Both the position numbers and the translations under genes were made by a program. Below the pieces are notes generated by a model. It was not told where the DNA came from and searched no databases. It saw only the letters and a list, made by a program, of their open reading frames with translations. DNA of 53,269 nucleotides from Nitrospira sp. UBA2082 (GTDB lineage Bacteria > Nitrospirota > Nitrospiria > Nitrospirales > Nitrospiraceae), in NCBI GenBank assembly GCA_002331335.1, contig DCZO01000011.1, positions 1-53,269 of the forward strand, in the 5' to 3' direction. This document shows positions 26,513-35,464 of this stretch, piece after piece; within the stretch, counting starts at the first letter, position 1; each line of letters begins with the position of its first letter.

Positions 26513-26711
26513 GTTGTCTTCTCTCACGGCGTAAGATCCGTCGAAGGCTATGCCCTCTCTGCCGACGTATGAGCATTTGGTCCCCTCTCCCCTGATTCCC
26601 TCCAAAGCCCGTCGAACGGTAGCCCCTGTGGGCCACCCCGTCGATGCCTCCTGGGTTCGTGTTGCGAGGAGCACACCTGCCCCTAGCCCGAGAAAGGTTC
26701 TTTGTCCTGGC

Positions 26712-27473
26712 TCATATATTGATAAAGAACTGCAAGAGAATCATATGGTTCATCTGATTCGCGAGGTTGGGAACCGACCGGCTGTTCAGCAGCTGATTTT
26801 GATACCCGAGATCCACGTTCACGTATGATGAAAACGTCCGATTAATCCCGACAAAGACCCGGTTTTGGTCAAAACCAGCCGCGGGTCCGCGCGTGCCGAC
26901 CGTATTAAGGTTGACAAAAACTTCTTCGTAGCCGACCAGTGCCCATTCGGGAGCGATCGGCAAAGGATATATCCCCCGCAGCATCGTGCGGAATCGTACG
27001 GCGGTGCCGTCCGCATGTTCGATCCAGCGTTCCTCCAGGCGGGTACGACTGACGATTTTGAACGATTCGAACTTCCGCGTATAGAGAATCTGCTGGAAGA
27101 TGCGGCTTTCCTCGAAGAAGGGCGACTGCGGTGGGGTATGCTTCTGATTAAAGTTGCCGACCCAGGCATAGCCTTGCCAGATAGAGAGATTATCCGTTAG
27201 TTGATAGCCAAGCGCGGGACGGAGTAACAGCTGATCGATATGGCCGACATCATCCAGATCGGCGAAGCGTGGGTTGACTTCCATGTAGGCCAGAAACGAA
27301 GAAGGCAGCTTAGCGGTAAGAAAAACGGGTGTCCACACGCGAAAGTCCTGATTGAACGTCGACGTGGATTGCGCGAAGCTTTCTCCCCCCATCAACAGAC
27401 TCCAAGCGAGAGCCGCGATTGCGATCCCCCGTCCCCACTCCCATGTTCGTTGATTTATTGCAGCACACTGCAT
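26712..27473 (-). CDS. DUF2490 outer-membrane beta-barrel-type protein
   Basis: 253 residues with a signal peptide (hydrophobic 16-29, cleavage after SFAQ near residue 35). The mature part is built of alternating beta strands with DUF2490 hallmarks: DFRVWTPVFL, a RPALGYQLTDNLSIWQGYAW block, RTRLEERWIE and a final hydrophobic strand ending in FFINI, as in outer-membrane barrels. The function of the family is unknown. ATG 27473 follows GAGGAGGAGG. A degenerate duplicate lies immediately downstream. Confidence 0.8.
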   Translation of the reverse strand: MQCAAINQRTWEWGRGIAIAALAWSLLMGGESFAQSTSTFNQDFRVWTPVFLTAKLPSSFLAYMEVNPRFADLDDVGHIDQLLLRPALGYQLTDNLSIWQGYAWVGNFNQKHTPPQSPFFEESRIFQQILYTRKFESFKIVSRTRLEERWIEHADGTAVRFRTMLRGIYPLPIAPEWALVGYEEVFVNLNTVGTRGPAAGFDQNRVFVGINRTFSSYVNVDLGYQNQLLNSRSVPNLANQMNHMILLQFFINI

Positions 27474-27646
27474 AATGCCTCCTCCTCAAGTGGGCGCATG
27501 GCCGCTACACTCGGAAAAACCCCGCGTCACCTTGGGCAAACTTTGTACCTCTTCCCATGGGAGAAACGCCAGTTAAAAATTGGGGTGATGAGACTTGTCT
27601 GGCGGGCTCGATTGCGCTCGTACCGTGGTTGTGCTAGCTACTCACC

Positions 27647-28060
27647 ATGCTGCGCATTTCATCATCTATTTCCATACCAGATGACGAGATCGCCATCCAT
27701 GCGATCCGATCGCAGGGGGCCGGCGGGCAACACGTCAACAAGGTGTCGACCGCGATTCACTTGCAGTTCGACATTCAGGCCTCGTCCTTGCCCCCGATCT
27801 ACAAAGAGGCCTTGCTCACGCTGAAGGATCACCGCATTTCAGAAGACGGCATCGTTACCATCAAGGCACAACAGCATCGCGCACAAGAGCGGAACCGCGA
27901 GGATGCCCTCGAACGATTACGGCAGTTGATTCACAGCGTGACGATTCCACGCAAGGCTCGCCGACCGACGAAACCGACAAAGGCGTCGGAGCATCGGCGG
28001 GTTGAGAGGAAGAAACGGCAAGGACGGCTCAAGGCACTGAGGAGAAGGCTCGAGGACTGA
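27647..28060 (+). CDS. arfB: Peptidyl-tRNA hydrolase ArfB (ribosome rescue)
   Basis: 137 residues. The N-terminal domain carries the release-factor GGQ motif (RSQGAGGQHVNKVST, G26-G27-Q28). It is followed by a long basic tail (RRPTKPTKASEHRRVERKKRQGRLKALRRR) that inserts in the empty mRNA channel of stalled ribosomes. There is no stop-codon recognition domain, which separates it from RF1/RF2. It rescues non-stop ribosomes by hydrolysing peptidyl-tRNA. Length and architecture match ArfB/YaeJ. It converges with the TPR gene 6 nt away. Confidence 0.93.
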   Translation: MLRISSSISIPDDEIAIHAIRSQGAGGQHVNKVSTAIHLQFDIQASSLPPIYKEALLTLKDHRISEDGIVTIKAQQHRAQERNREDALERLRQLIHSVTIPRKARRPTKPTKASEHRRVERKKRQGRLKALRRRLED

Positions 28061-28066
28061 TCCGCG

Positions 28067-28732
28067 TCAGCGATTGACCGCATAGACGGTCTTTGCGGCG
28101 TGGATCTGCGCTTGCCGGAGCACCGTTTTAGCTTCATGAACGAACGTGGTCCGTCCGTCCTTGCTGGCGATGGCCAGCGCATCAGAAGCCAGCGCGACGG
28201 CTTCCTGATGGTTGCCACGTTCACACCGGACTTTTGCAAGGGCGAGTCGGGCATTCACGGCTTTCGGCGCCCGTTTGATAACGTGTTGTAAGAGCTGCTC
28301 GCCCTTTTCTGAATCGCCCCCCAACAGGCCAGGCAACTTCACGAGCAACGTCCCTTTGGCTGAAAGAGCGTCGATGTGCGTCGGATCGATCTCGAGTGCG
28401 CGGTCGAGTTCGTTCATCATGCGGCGGAACCCAAACACTGAGGTGAGCGATTCTCCATCAAGACGAAGTTGCTCTCCCAGATTACAGAACAGCGCAAAAT
28501 GCGCGTCGGCGCTTTGCTCATCCGTCGCAACCGCCTGCTCGCCCAGCGCCCGGCCCTGTTCAAAATAGGCGCGCCTGGCTTCCCGCTCGGGGGCCGCCCG
28601 CCCCTGCTCACAGTGCTGCAGCGCTTGTCGGGACAACACGTTGGCAACATCACCCGCTGATGCGATACCCGCCAGGAGAACGGGGCTGAATCCCACGACG
28701 CCCGTGATGATGAGCCTGAGACCTGTTCGCAT
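28067..28732 (-). CDS. Exported TPR-repeat protein
   Basis: 221 residues from ATG 28732. A signal peptide (TGLRLIITGVVGFSPVLLAG, cleavage near IASAG) is followed by helical repeats of TPR type. Examples are ALGEQAVATDEQSADAHFAL, ELDRALEIDPTHIDALSAKG and LLQHVIKRAPKAVNARLALA. The TPR array fills the whole mature protein, so it acts as a periplasmic protein-protein scaffold with unknown partners. Upstream in-frame starts as far as 28903 only add Cys-rich peptide of non-coding character and are rejected. Confidence 0.75.
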   Translation of the reverse strand: MRTGLRLIITGVVGFSPVLLAGIASAGDVANVLSRQALQHCEQGRAAPEREARRAYFEQGRALGEQAVATDEQSADAHFALFCNLGEQLRLDGESLTSVFGFRRMMNELDRALEIDPTHIDALSAKGTLLVKLPGLLGGDSEKGEQLLQHVIKRAPKAVNARLALAKVRCERGNHQEAVALASDALAIASKDGRTTFVHEAKTVLRQAQIHAAKTVYAVNR

Positions 28733-29003
28733 GCTGTCAGCTATCCTCCGACCAGCAAATGGATGTGAACGGCTCGAACAACAGGTGCTGAAACAGCAAA
28801 CTCGGTGCCACATTCCCGCTTGGCTGGACAAATTGGAACCGGTTGATAAACCGAGCGGCTCTCTGGAAAAAATGCGAGCACACCCCGCTCGGCTCTGCTC
28901 CATAACAAGTTCCGGTTACGCCATGGACACGGACGTACGCCCGCCCGACTTGGCGATTCCATGGATCGGCCATGGTAGCCGGCGTGCGGAATCGAGCGAA
29001 GCG

Positions 29004-29783
29004 CTATGCCTCCGAGGCTGTCAACCCAATGATATTGTATCCCCCGTCCACATAAATGACTTCTCCGGTAATGCCCCGCCCCAACGAGCTGACCAGGAAC
29101 AGCGCCGTGTCTCCGACTTCGCCTTGCTCCGTAGGACGCCGAAGGGGAGCAAACTCCTTGTGGTGGTCGATCATCTTGCTGATGCCGGACACCCCGCGGG
29201 CGGCGAGCGTCTTGATCGGCCCCGCGGAGATGGCGTTGACACGGATATTCTTCGGGCCCAGATCGTAGGCCAGGTAGCGGACGGAACATTCAAGTGCCGC
29301 TTTGGCGACGCCCATGACGTTGTAATGCGGCACGACCCGTTCCGCCCCGAGGTAACTGAGCGTCACAATGGAGCCCCCGTCGGTCATCAGCGGCATCGCT
29401 GCTCGTGCCACGGCGACCAGGGAATACGCGCTCACATCCAACGCCATCGCAAAGCCCTGGCGCGTCGTGTTGACGAATTGGCCGGTGAGTTCTTCCCGCG
29501 GCGCGAAGGCCAGAGAGTGAACCAGAAAGTCGAGCCGCCCGAATTCTTTCTGCACCTGCTGCATGAGGGACGCGATCTCCGTGTCGCTGCCCACATCACA
29601 GGCATAGGCCTTCGCCCCCGGTACCGTGGCGGCAAGTTCTTCGACATTTTGCTTCAGTCGCTCATTCTGGTAATTGAAGAGGAGCCGCGCTCCCTGGCTG
29701 GCCACCGACTGGGCAATCGCCCACGCAATACTGTGCTTGTTCGCCACACCAATAACCAGACCTTTTTTCCCTTCCAGCAGCAT
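29004..29783 (-). CDS. fabI: Enoyl-ACP reductase FabI
   Basis: 259 residues, NADH-dependent reductase of the last step of each fatty-acid elongation cycle. The cofactor site is GVANKHSIAWAIA. The catalytic residues Y144, Y154 and K161 (LSYLGAERVVPHYNVMGVAK) keep the Y-x9-Y-x6-K spacing of bacterial FabI, with the substrate-binding AISAGPIKTLAA after it. Its length is standard. It appears to be monocistronic. The ribosome site GGAGCGC lies upstream of ATG 29783. Confidence 0.97.
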   Translation of the reverse strand: MLLEGKKGLVIGVANKHSIAWAIAQSVASQGARLLFNYQNERLKQNVEELAATVPGAKAYACDVGSDTEIASLMQQVQKEFGRLDFLVHSLAFAPREELTGQFVNTTRQGFAMALDVSAYSLVAVARAAMPLMTDGGSIVTLSYLGAERVVPHYNVMGVAKAALECSVRYLAYDLGPKNIRVNAISAGPIKTLAARGVSGISKMIDHHKEFAPLRRPTEQGEVGDTALFLVSSLGRGITGEVIYVDGGYNIIGLTASEA

Positions 29784-30222
29784 AGGTATTCGCGCTCCTT
29801 GCAGTTGACGATTGACGCGTGACGGGGCTCAAGATAGCACGATTCTCGATCGCTGTGAACGGCTTCATTCCGCAACCGGCGAAATGATGCCCCGCCTCTG
29901 CCGAACGCAACCCTGGATTGACCCTGACAAACAACACCCGCATACCCGGTTTGATTGATATGATCCGCGAGTCGCTGGCCTGTGCGCATGGGGCTGATTA
30001 ACCTCTTGAGGCAGTTTAGTCGGCCTCAGGCTATTCCGCCACAGAGACGTGCAGGGGAAAACCTTCTCCACTTCATGAGAAGAAAAATGTAAATTATTGA
30101 TTTTACGAATGCACCGTCAAACAATCTGGCACGAAATGCAGCGGCACTAAGATTGCTTTATGACACTCGTGAGTGCCGAATAGGCGGCACCTTATACACA
30201 TCCTTGAAGGAGGACTATCGTT
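29784..30222. other. 439-bp intergenic region upstream of fabI and the Lys-rich gene
   Basis: Two divergent promoters must lie here. Close to the plus-strand gene, a small dyad CACTC-GT-GAGTG (about 30166-30177) could be an operator. A TGGCACG sequence near 30127 lacks a correctly spaced -12 box. No coding frame with a ribosome site is visible in the region. Confidence 0.4.
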
Positions 30223-30429
30223 ATGAAGAACATGTTGATGGCGATCATGGCAGTGGCAGTGGCAGTGACGTTCAGCGCGCCGGCGTTCGCGAGCGACAAG
30301 AAGGAAGAGAAGAAGCCCGGCAAGGCCGTTGAGACGGTCTATGGCGACGAGAAGAAGAAGGAAGAGAAGAAGGGCGGCCACGCGGACACCTTCGGCGACG
30401 AGAAGAAGAAGGAAGACAAGGGCAAGTAA
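30223..30429 (+). CDS. Tiny exported lysine/glutamate-rich repeat protein
   Basis: 68 residues. It has a textbook signal peptide (MKNMLMAIMAVAVAVTFSAP, cleavage after AFA at residue 23). The mature peptide of 45 residues is almost only K, E, D and G. It contains two copies of a GDEKKKE(E/D)K unit, each preceded by a short T-x-Y/F block. AAGGAGG precedes the ATG and a strong terminator follows, so it is an independent, probably well-expressed gene. No family is known to me. Such charged peptides may coat the periplasm, bind nucleic acid, polyphosphate or metal, or act as chaperones; none of this can be settled here. Confidence 0.8.
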   Translation: MKNMLMAIMAVAVAVTFSAPAFASDKKEEKKPGKAVETVYGDEKKKEEKKGGHADTFGDEKKKEDKGK

Positions 30430-30461
30430 TTTCAGCCCGATCTGGCGAGGCTAGTTGGCTT

Positions 30462-30497
30462 GGGGGCCTTCCATCAGGAAGGCCCCCAGTCATTTTT
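30462..30497 (+). terminator. Rho-independent terminator
   Basis: A perfect 11-bp stem (GGGGGCCTTCC / GGAAGGCCCCC) with ATCA loop, then AGTC and TTTTT. It ends the lysine-rich peptide gene 32 nt after its stop and overlaps the very end of the convergent Nudix gene. Confidence 0.9.
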
Positions 30498-31017
30498 GCC
30501 GGTGCGTTTTCAAGTAGACTGCCTGTAATCCCACGATCGTTTTTGCATCTCGAATCGTTCCATCCGCGATTTTTCCCACCGCCTCTGCGAGCGGCATTTC
30601 GATCACATCCAACACTTCGTCGCGATCCAGTTGCTGCAGGCCTTTCGTGAGCCCGGTGGCTTGATAGACGTGAATCACTTCGTCCGCGAATCCCGGAGCC
30701 GTAAAGATGCTTGAGAGCAGCTCAAACGACGAGGCCCGATAGCCGACCTCTTCCTCCAGTTCCCGTGAAGCACAGTGTAAGGGATCCTCGCCGGGATGGA
30801 GTTTTCCTGCAGGAATTTCATAGATGAATCCTCCTGCCGCATGACGGAACTGCTTGATCAACACGACGGTCCCATCATCCTTCACCGGAACGACCGCCGC
30901 GGCGCCGGGATGGCGGATCGTCTCAAGATCCACCGTCACACCGTTTGGCAATTGAACCGTGTCGATGTTCAGCGTGACAACTTTTCCGGCGTAGATGTGT
31001 CGAGTCATGGAACCCAT
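30490..31017 (-). CDS. Nudix hydrolase, ADP-ribose pyrophosphatase type
   Basis: 175 residues (172 from ATG 31008). The Nudix box G-x5-E-x7-REUxEExGU is complete: GKLHPGEDPLHCASRELEEEVGY. Residues after it (FELLSSIFTAPGFADEVIHVY) match the ADP-ribose pyrophosphatase subgroup, with the Pro about 15 positions downstream of the box. It likely hydrolyses ADP-ribose to AMP and ribose-5-phosphate. ATG 31017 overlaps the gcvT stop by one base, so the two are translationally coupled. Confidence 0.9.
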   Translation of the reverse strand: MGSMTRHIYAGKVVTLNIDTVQLPNGVTVDLETIRHPGAAAVVPVKDDGTVVLIKQFRHAAGGFIYEIPAGKLHPGEDPLHCASRELEEEVGYRASSFELLSSIFTAPGFADEVIHVYQATGLTKGLQQLDRDEVLDVIEMPLAEAVGKIADGTIRDAKTIVGLQAVYLKTHRQK

Positions 31018-32120
31018 CAGTACTTGGGTTTCTTATAGAACGGCGGCTTGACGACCTTTGCCGGAACCGATTTCCCTCGAATGTCGATAAAGATATCCGT
31101 CCCGACTTCGGCGTACTTTGGAGCGATATACCCTAATCCGATTCCCTTCTGGAGCAGAGGGGACAGATTGCCGCTGGTGACTGTTCCGATCGGCGACGGG
31201 GATGGTGCCGGAGAAAGAATCGTGAACCCATGGCGGGGGACGCCTTTTTCAAGCAATTCGAATCCAATAAATCGACGAGACGGGCCCTCTTGTTTCTGAG
31301 TCAACAGGACAGGCTTACCGATAAACTCCCCCTTCTCAAAACGCACGGCCCATTCGGCTCCGGCTTCGACCGGGGTCGTCCCTTCATCAATGTCGTTGCC
31401 ATAGAGCAGATAGCCCATTTCCAGACGCAGGAGATCCCTGGCTCCGAGTCCGGCCGGCTTTAAACCGAACGATGCACCCACCTCCAATAACTCCTCCCAG
31501 ACAGTGCCGGGTTGCCCGTAGACATAGAACTCGTAGCCGAATTCTCCGGTATACCCCGTTCGAGCCACCAGACACTCAACCTCCGCAACTCGTACCGTCG
31601 TGGATTCTCTGAGCTTGAGCTGATCCAGTCGTGACAATCCGAGCGCGGCCACGATCGCGCGCGCAGCCGAACCCTGCAAGGCGATCTGGGCGATATCCGC
31701 TGAACGATCGGCGATTCGACAGTCGGGAAAGGCCTGACCCTGCGCCATCAGCCACGAGACGATCTTCTCTCGATTCGACGCGTTGACACACAACAGAAAT
31801 TCTCCAGCCGTCGCCAGCCGATAGATAAAGATATCGTCTTTGATACCGCCCTGCTCGTTGCAGACCATCGAGTACTGTGCCCGCATAGGTGTCAACGCAG
31901 CGAGATCGTTCGTGGTCATGCGCTGAAGAAACGACTCGGCACCGGAGCCCGTGACGGCAATCCGCCCCATATGGCTGACATCGAAGAGACCGGCCTTGCT
32001 GCGAACGGTGTGATATTCATCCACCACGCCGCTATACTGGATGGGCATTTCCCATCCCGCGAAGTCAACCAGTTTCGCGCCGGCGGCGCGATGTTGGGCG
32101 ATAAGAGGGGTCTGTTGCAT
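31017..32120 (-). CDS. gcvT: Aminomethyltransferase GcvT (glycine cleavage T protein)
   Basis: 367 residues from ATG 32120. It releases ammonia from the aminomethyl-lipoyl group of protein H, forming methylene-tetrahydrofolate. Family landmarks are HRAAGAKLVDFAGWEMPIQY, the folate-site GLFDVSHMGRI, RTGYTGEFGYEFYV and the C-terminal barrel with RRFIGFELLEKG. An in-frame start at 32162 lacks support. No gcvH or gcvP is adjacent; in this window it is paired only with the Nudix gene. Reversal of the glycine cleavage system is relevant to C1 metabolism in autotrophs. Confidence 0.93.
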   Translation of the reverse strand: MQQTPLIAQHRAAGAKLVDFAGWEMPIQYSGVVDEYHTVRSKAGLFDVSHMGRIAVTGSGAESFLQRMTTNDLAALTPMRAQYSMVCNEQGGIKDDIFIYRLATAGEFLLCVNASNREKIVSWLMAQGQAFPDCRIADRSADIAQIALQGSAARAIVAALGLSRLDQLKLRESTTVRVAEVECLVARTGYTGEFGYEFYVYGQPGTVWEELLEVGASFGLKPAGLGARDLLRLEMGYLLYGNDIDEGTTPVEAGAEWAVRFEKGEFIGKPVLLTQKQEGPSRRFIGFELLEKGVPRHGFTILSPAPSPSPIGTVTSGNLSPLLQKGIGLGYIAPKYAEVGTDIFIDIRGKSVPAKVVKPPFYKKPKY

Positions 32121-32204
32121 GATGATTCTTGCTGACAAGTGCGCAAGCCAGAAGGCTTGCAAGTATATCGGATCGGACCTGTTAGCTTGTTAGCTTGGAG
32201 CCTG

Positions 32205-32633
32205 TTAACGTATTCCGAGTAACTCAACGTCAAAAATCAACGTGGCGTTCGGTGGAATCACACCGCCGGCGCCGCGCGATCCATATCCCAGCTCGGATGG
32301 GATCGTAAGTTTACGCTTGCCCCCCACTTTCATCCCCTGTACCCCCTCGTCCCAGCCCTTAATTACGCGCCCGGCCCCAAGGGGGAACGAAAAGGGCTGT
32401 CCCCGATCGACCGAGCTATCGAACTTTTTCCCGTTCTCCAACCAGCCGGTGTAATGGACGCTCGCGGTCTTGCCGGCAACGGCCACGTCTCCCGTGCCGA
32501 CCACCTGATCGATATATGTGAGCCCAGAGGGCATTGTGACTGCCTGATTATTCTCGGCCATGGAACCTCCTCCTCCCAAGAAAGATGTCAGCACTACCAT
32601 CGCGACGAGTGATATACGGTACCGTGATGTCAT
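32205..32633 (-). CDS. Exported FKBP-type peptidyl-prolyl isomerase
   Basis: 142 residues. A signal peptide (ISLVAMVVLTSFLGGGGS) is followed by one FKBP domain with VHYTGWLENGKKFDSSVDRG, GAGRVIKGWDEGVQGMKVGG and PPNATLIFDVELL, all active-site segments. It acts on protein folding in the periplasm or at the outer face of the inner membrane. GAGGAGGAG precedes ATG 32633. It is followed by gcvT after 84 nt on the same strand. Confidence 0.93.
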   Translation of the reverse strand: MTSRYRISLVAMVVLTSFLGGGGSMAENNQAVTMPSGLTYIDQVVGTGDVAVAGKTASVHYTGWLENGKKFDSSVDRGQPFSFPLGAGRVIKGWDEGVQGMKVGGKRKLTIPSELGYGSRGAGGVIPPNATLIFDVELLGIR

Positions 32634-32690
32634 CGGATCTCCTCCTCAGGCTGTATGGCATGGTCCGAACGGCTCGGTCAACCCGATCGG

Positions 32691-33989
32691 CTACCGATCA
32701 CGCTCGGCGAAAAGCGCCATGCTCGCCGTATACCCGTGCAGGAAATTCCGACCGCCGACCGGTCCGATCTCGCCTTGCGCGAAAAATCCCGCGAGGGGGA
32801 TCGCGCCAAGCCGTTCCGCCGTTGCCGTCGCATCGTGGTGCGGTCGTCCGAACAAACCCTGCCCCCTGCCGCAGCAACTGAACAGGAGGGCCCCAAGGGG
32901 AGGGTGCCGATGCGCGGATCGGTCGGCCGCCAGCAATGCATTCAAGTCCTCGCTGGCCGATTGCGCATCGCGAAGGTGAAATTGCACGGTTTGCCCTTCT
33001 TGCACGATATCGCCGACGGCGACTGCTCCGGTCGTTTGGTCTGCGCCGACCAGGTTCCTGACGAGGAAATCCCCCCGCTCGAACCGATCGCGATGTTCAT
33101 TGATGGCAATGCCGAGATGCAACGCCCGATGGGCATGACGCCGGTCCTCTTCCGACAGGGATTCAAACACCGCCTGGAGCCGTTCCAGGGCCGGAACACC
33201 GCCAAGCTCATGGATGAGATTGTGCTCGGCTTTGGTGACGACGAACCGGTCGCCGATCAGCCGGCACCCCTGTGAAATGACCGCGCGGATGTCCAGGGGA
33301 CCCGATACCTGTACCCCCACCAACCCGCCTGTGAGGACCTCATTGTGGAAGATCAGCCGATTCTCACCCACCCGATGTCCGCCGCCGGCGAGCCCCCCGA
33401 TGGCTTTGACTCCTGGATACCGTTCCTCAAGGAGGCTCAGCACTTCTTGTACCGGGGTGGTGAGTGGATCAGCCAATACGAGTAACGAGGCGTCTTCCCC
33501 GTTGAATTCTGGCCAATCGGACAACCGGAACTGGTCCTGTGTCGCCGAGAAGGACACGCGAATCGGGTCCAGCACCACCTCCGGTAAAGACGCGGCCCAG
33601 AGGGTTACCGCCGGCGCCGTTTCCAACTCCTCGCTACCCGCAATGATGCCTTCCCCGCTGCATCCGATAAGGAACCGAGGGCAAAGGGAGCGGCTGATCG
33701 CCGCCGCGAGCACGTCGGCTCTCATGGCATGGTGCGCCGAGAAAAACAGGCAGGCCAGATCGATCGGTGCCGTGCCGAACTTAGCCTGAACTTCATCGGC
33801 CAGCTCCCCGGCTGCCTTCCCCGTATCGGATTGAGTGGACAAAGCCGTCGCGAAGCGCAGGGCACCGGTCTGAGAGGACGATGAAGGGGAGAGGCTCGGC
33901 ATAGGTGCGCGAAGACTGATTCGTGCGGTCAGACACCCGGGTCCATGCGTTGAGGCCGATCCTGTGACAATTTCTTGTAATAGCGCCAC
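32691..33989 (-). CDS. FIST N/C-domain sensory protein
   Basis: Up to 432 residues. The FIST N-part (about 75-270) carries CLFFSAHHAMRADVLAAAIS and LIGCSGEGIIAG. The FIST C-part carries PLDIRAVISQGCRLIGD, FLVRNLVGADQTTGAVAVGD and FSCCGRGQGLFGRPHHDA. FIST proteins bind small ligands such as amino acids and usually feed signalling proteins; here it stands alone as a soluble protein. The start is uncertain. The frame opens with GTG 33989, inside the 75-residue gene upstream. ATG 33902 gives a more typical N-terminus but neither has a good ribosome site. Confidence 0.85.
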   Translation of the reverse strand: MALLQEIVTGSASTHGPGCLTARISLRAPMPSLSPSSSSQTGALRFATALSTQSDTGKAAGELADEVQAKFGTAPIDLACLFFSAHHAMRADVLAAAISRSLCPRFLIGCSGEGIIAGSEELETAPAVTLWAASLPEVVLDPIRVSFSATQDQFRLSDWPEFNGEDASLLVLADPLTTPVQEVLSLLEERYPGVKAIGGLAGGGHRVGENRLIFHNEVLTGGLVGVQVSGPLDIRAVISQGCRLIGDRFVVTKAEHNLIHELGGVPALERLQAVFESLSEEDRRHAHRALHLGIAINEHRDRFERGDFLVRNLVGADQTTGAVAVGDIVQEGQTVQFHLRDAQSASEDLNALLAADRSAHRHPPLGALLFSCCGRGQGLFGRPHHDATATAERLGAIPLAGFFAQGEIGPVGGRNFLHGYTASMALFAERDR

Positions 33990-34156
33990 AGGTAGGAATG
34001 GTAGTCGTCGAGTTGCGCCAAGAGATAATGCAATTCGGTAGGATCTTCGGTCTCCAATGCACGGGTCATGCGGGTCTTGAGAAATTCGGCAAAGGCCTCG
34101 GTTTTCTCCACTGCCGTCAACAGGCGCAACCCGCCGCCGATTTGATATTCGTTCAC
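33929..34156 (-). CDS. Small helical hypothetical protein
   Basis: 75 residues from a GTG start at 34156 with GAGGAGAAAG 8-9 nt upstream. Sequence is acidic and helical (VEKTEAFAEFLKTRMTRALE, then ELHYLLAQLDDYHSYLWRYY). It has no family I recognise. It overlaps the FIST reading frame if that starts at 33989, which suggests coupling in one transcript. Confidence 0.6.
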   Translation of the reverse strand: MNEYQIGGGLRLLTAVEKTEAFAEFLKTRMTRALETEDPTELHYLLAQLDDYHSYLWRYYKKLSQDRPQRMDPGV

Positions 34157-34252
34157 CGGTTCTTTCTCCTCACAGATTGGCTGAAGGATAACGAGGGGGC
34201 GGCCGTAATTGCAAGCGCCTACTGTTCCTATAGGCACACGTCTCGTTCAAGA

Positions 34253-35464
34253 TCATCGACCATTCTGAACCGAGCCGGACAAGAAGCCTTTCACCCGATG
34301 GAGATCAATCGCTTCAATCCGGTTCCCGTCTCTGCCCAGGATCGTGGTCGCCATCGTGAGAGCGTTCAGAACCGCTTCTTCCGTCGCTTCAACCGTCGCA
34401 GAGATGAGCGGATTCAGATGGGTATCAGCGAGATGAGTCAGGATATAGGTCGGATCTTTCGGGTAATGAGGAATCTCGTTGGCGGTCGAAAAGGCCAGAA
34501 TGAAGTCGCCGCTCCCGTGACGGGCCGTGGAACCGGTCCTGGCCAGACCAAGTGTGGCGCGCTTTGCGAGTCTGGTCAGCTGCCGGGCATCCAGCGGGGC
34601 GTCGGTTGCGACAATGATAATGATGGACCCTTCGCTCTGGCCTGGCGAAAGGGCGTCGGAGCTTTGAGGAGGCGACTCATAGAGCCGCCCCACCGGCACA
34701 CCAGCGACAACGAGTTCGGGCCGTCTGCCATGGTTGGCATTGACCAGCACCCCAATGGTATATCCGCCTTCTTTCTCCGGCAATTTTCTGGAGGCTGTCC
34801 CGATCCCGCCCTTGAATCCGTAGGCCACCATGCCGGTGCCAGCGCCGACCGTACCTTCCTTGACCGGACCGCCGCTCGCTCCGTCGAGGGCAGCCATCAC
34901 GTCTTGCTCCGACACATGCCGTCCCTGAATGTCGTTCAGCCGTCCATCGTCGCACTCCGCCACGACCGGCGTGAGCGTATCGTCGGTAATGCCGATCTCG
35001 GGATATCGTCGGATCATCCAACTCATCACGCCGTTCGCGACACGTGGAACGTTCAGCGTGTTCGTAAGGGCAATAGGATATTCCAGAAATCCGGATTCCG
35101 CGACCCACGAGAGTCCGGTCATCTCACCCGTCCCATTCAGGACGAACGAGCCGGCCGGCACTTTCTTGTGCCACACATCGTCACGGGGAATGACGACCGT
35201 CACGCCTGTTCGGATCGGCCCGTGCCCCGGCTTCAACGGCCCCTCACCCACGATGATCGTCGTATGACCTACTTTGACTCCCGCGACATCTGTAATGGCA
35301 TTGAGGGTGCCAGGCAAGTATTGCCCGATGACGATTCCAAGCTCGCGCAGCCGTTGGCGCTCTTGTTTGGATTCTGCTGCAACCGTGGAGAAACACCCGC
35401 CAAGTAATGCTGCGATGCAGGACCACAGCGCCACCTGTGCCGCTTGCCGGCAGCTAGACTTCAT
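34253..35464 (-). CDS. S58 (DmpA/P1-type) aminopeptidase, lipoprotein
   Basis: 403 residues from ATG 35464. A lipoprotein signal ends at L21-G22-G23-C24, so the enzyme is membrane-anchored in the periplasm. The body matches the self-processing N-terminal-nucleophile peptidase family S58: ITDVAGVKVGHTTI at the start, NTLNVPRVANGVMSW, EGTVGAGTGMVAYGFKGGIG then TASR around the cleavage site, and ATDAPLDARQLTRLAKRA. The family releases N-terminal residues from peptides, often D-amino acids. The start overlaps the end of the upstream beta-CASP gene by 11 bases. The candidate nucleophile should be a Ser/Thr in GGIGTAS. Confidence 0.88.
   Translation of the reverse strand: MKSSCRQAAQVALWSCIAALLGGCFSTVAAESKQERQRLRELGIVIGQYLPGTLNAITDVAGVKVGHTTIIVGEGPLKPGHGPIRTGVTVVIPRDDVWHKKVPAGSFVLNGTGEMTGLSWVAESGFLEYPIALTNTLNVPRVANGVMSWMIRRYPEIGITDDTLTPVVAECDDGRLNDIQGRHVSEQDVMAALDGASGGPVKEGTVGAGTGMVAYGFKGGIGTASRKLPEKEGGYTIGVLVNANHGRRPELVVAGVPVGRLYESPPQSSDALSPGQSEGSIIIIVATDAPLDARQLTRLAKRATLGLARTGSTARHGSGDFILAFSTANEIPHYPKDPTYILTHLADTHLNPLISATVEATEEAVLNALTMATTILGRDGNRIEAIDLHRVKGFLSGSVQNGR

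Noticed and set aside
30126..30142. TGGCACG upstream of the Lys-rich gene
   Set aside because: No TTGC at the required distance; the nearest TGC is one base off.
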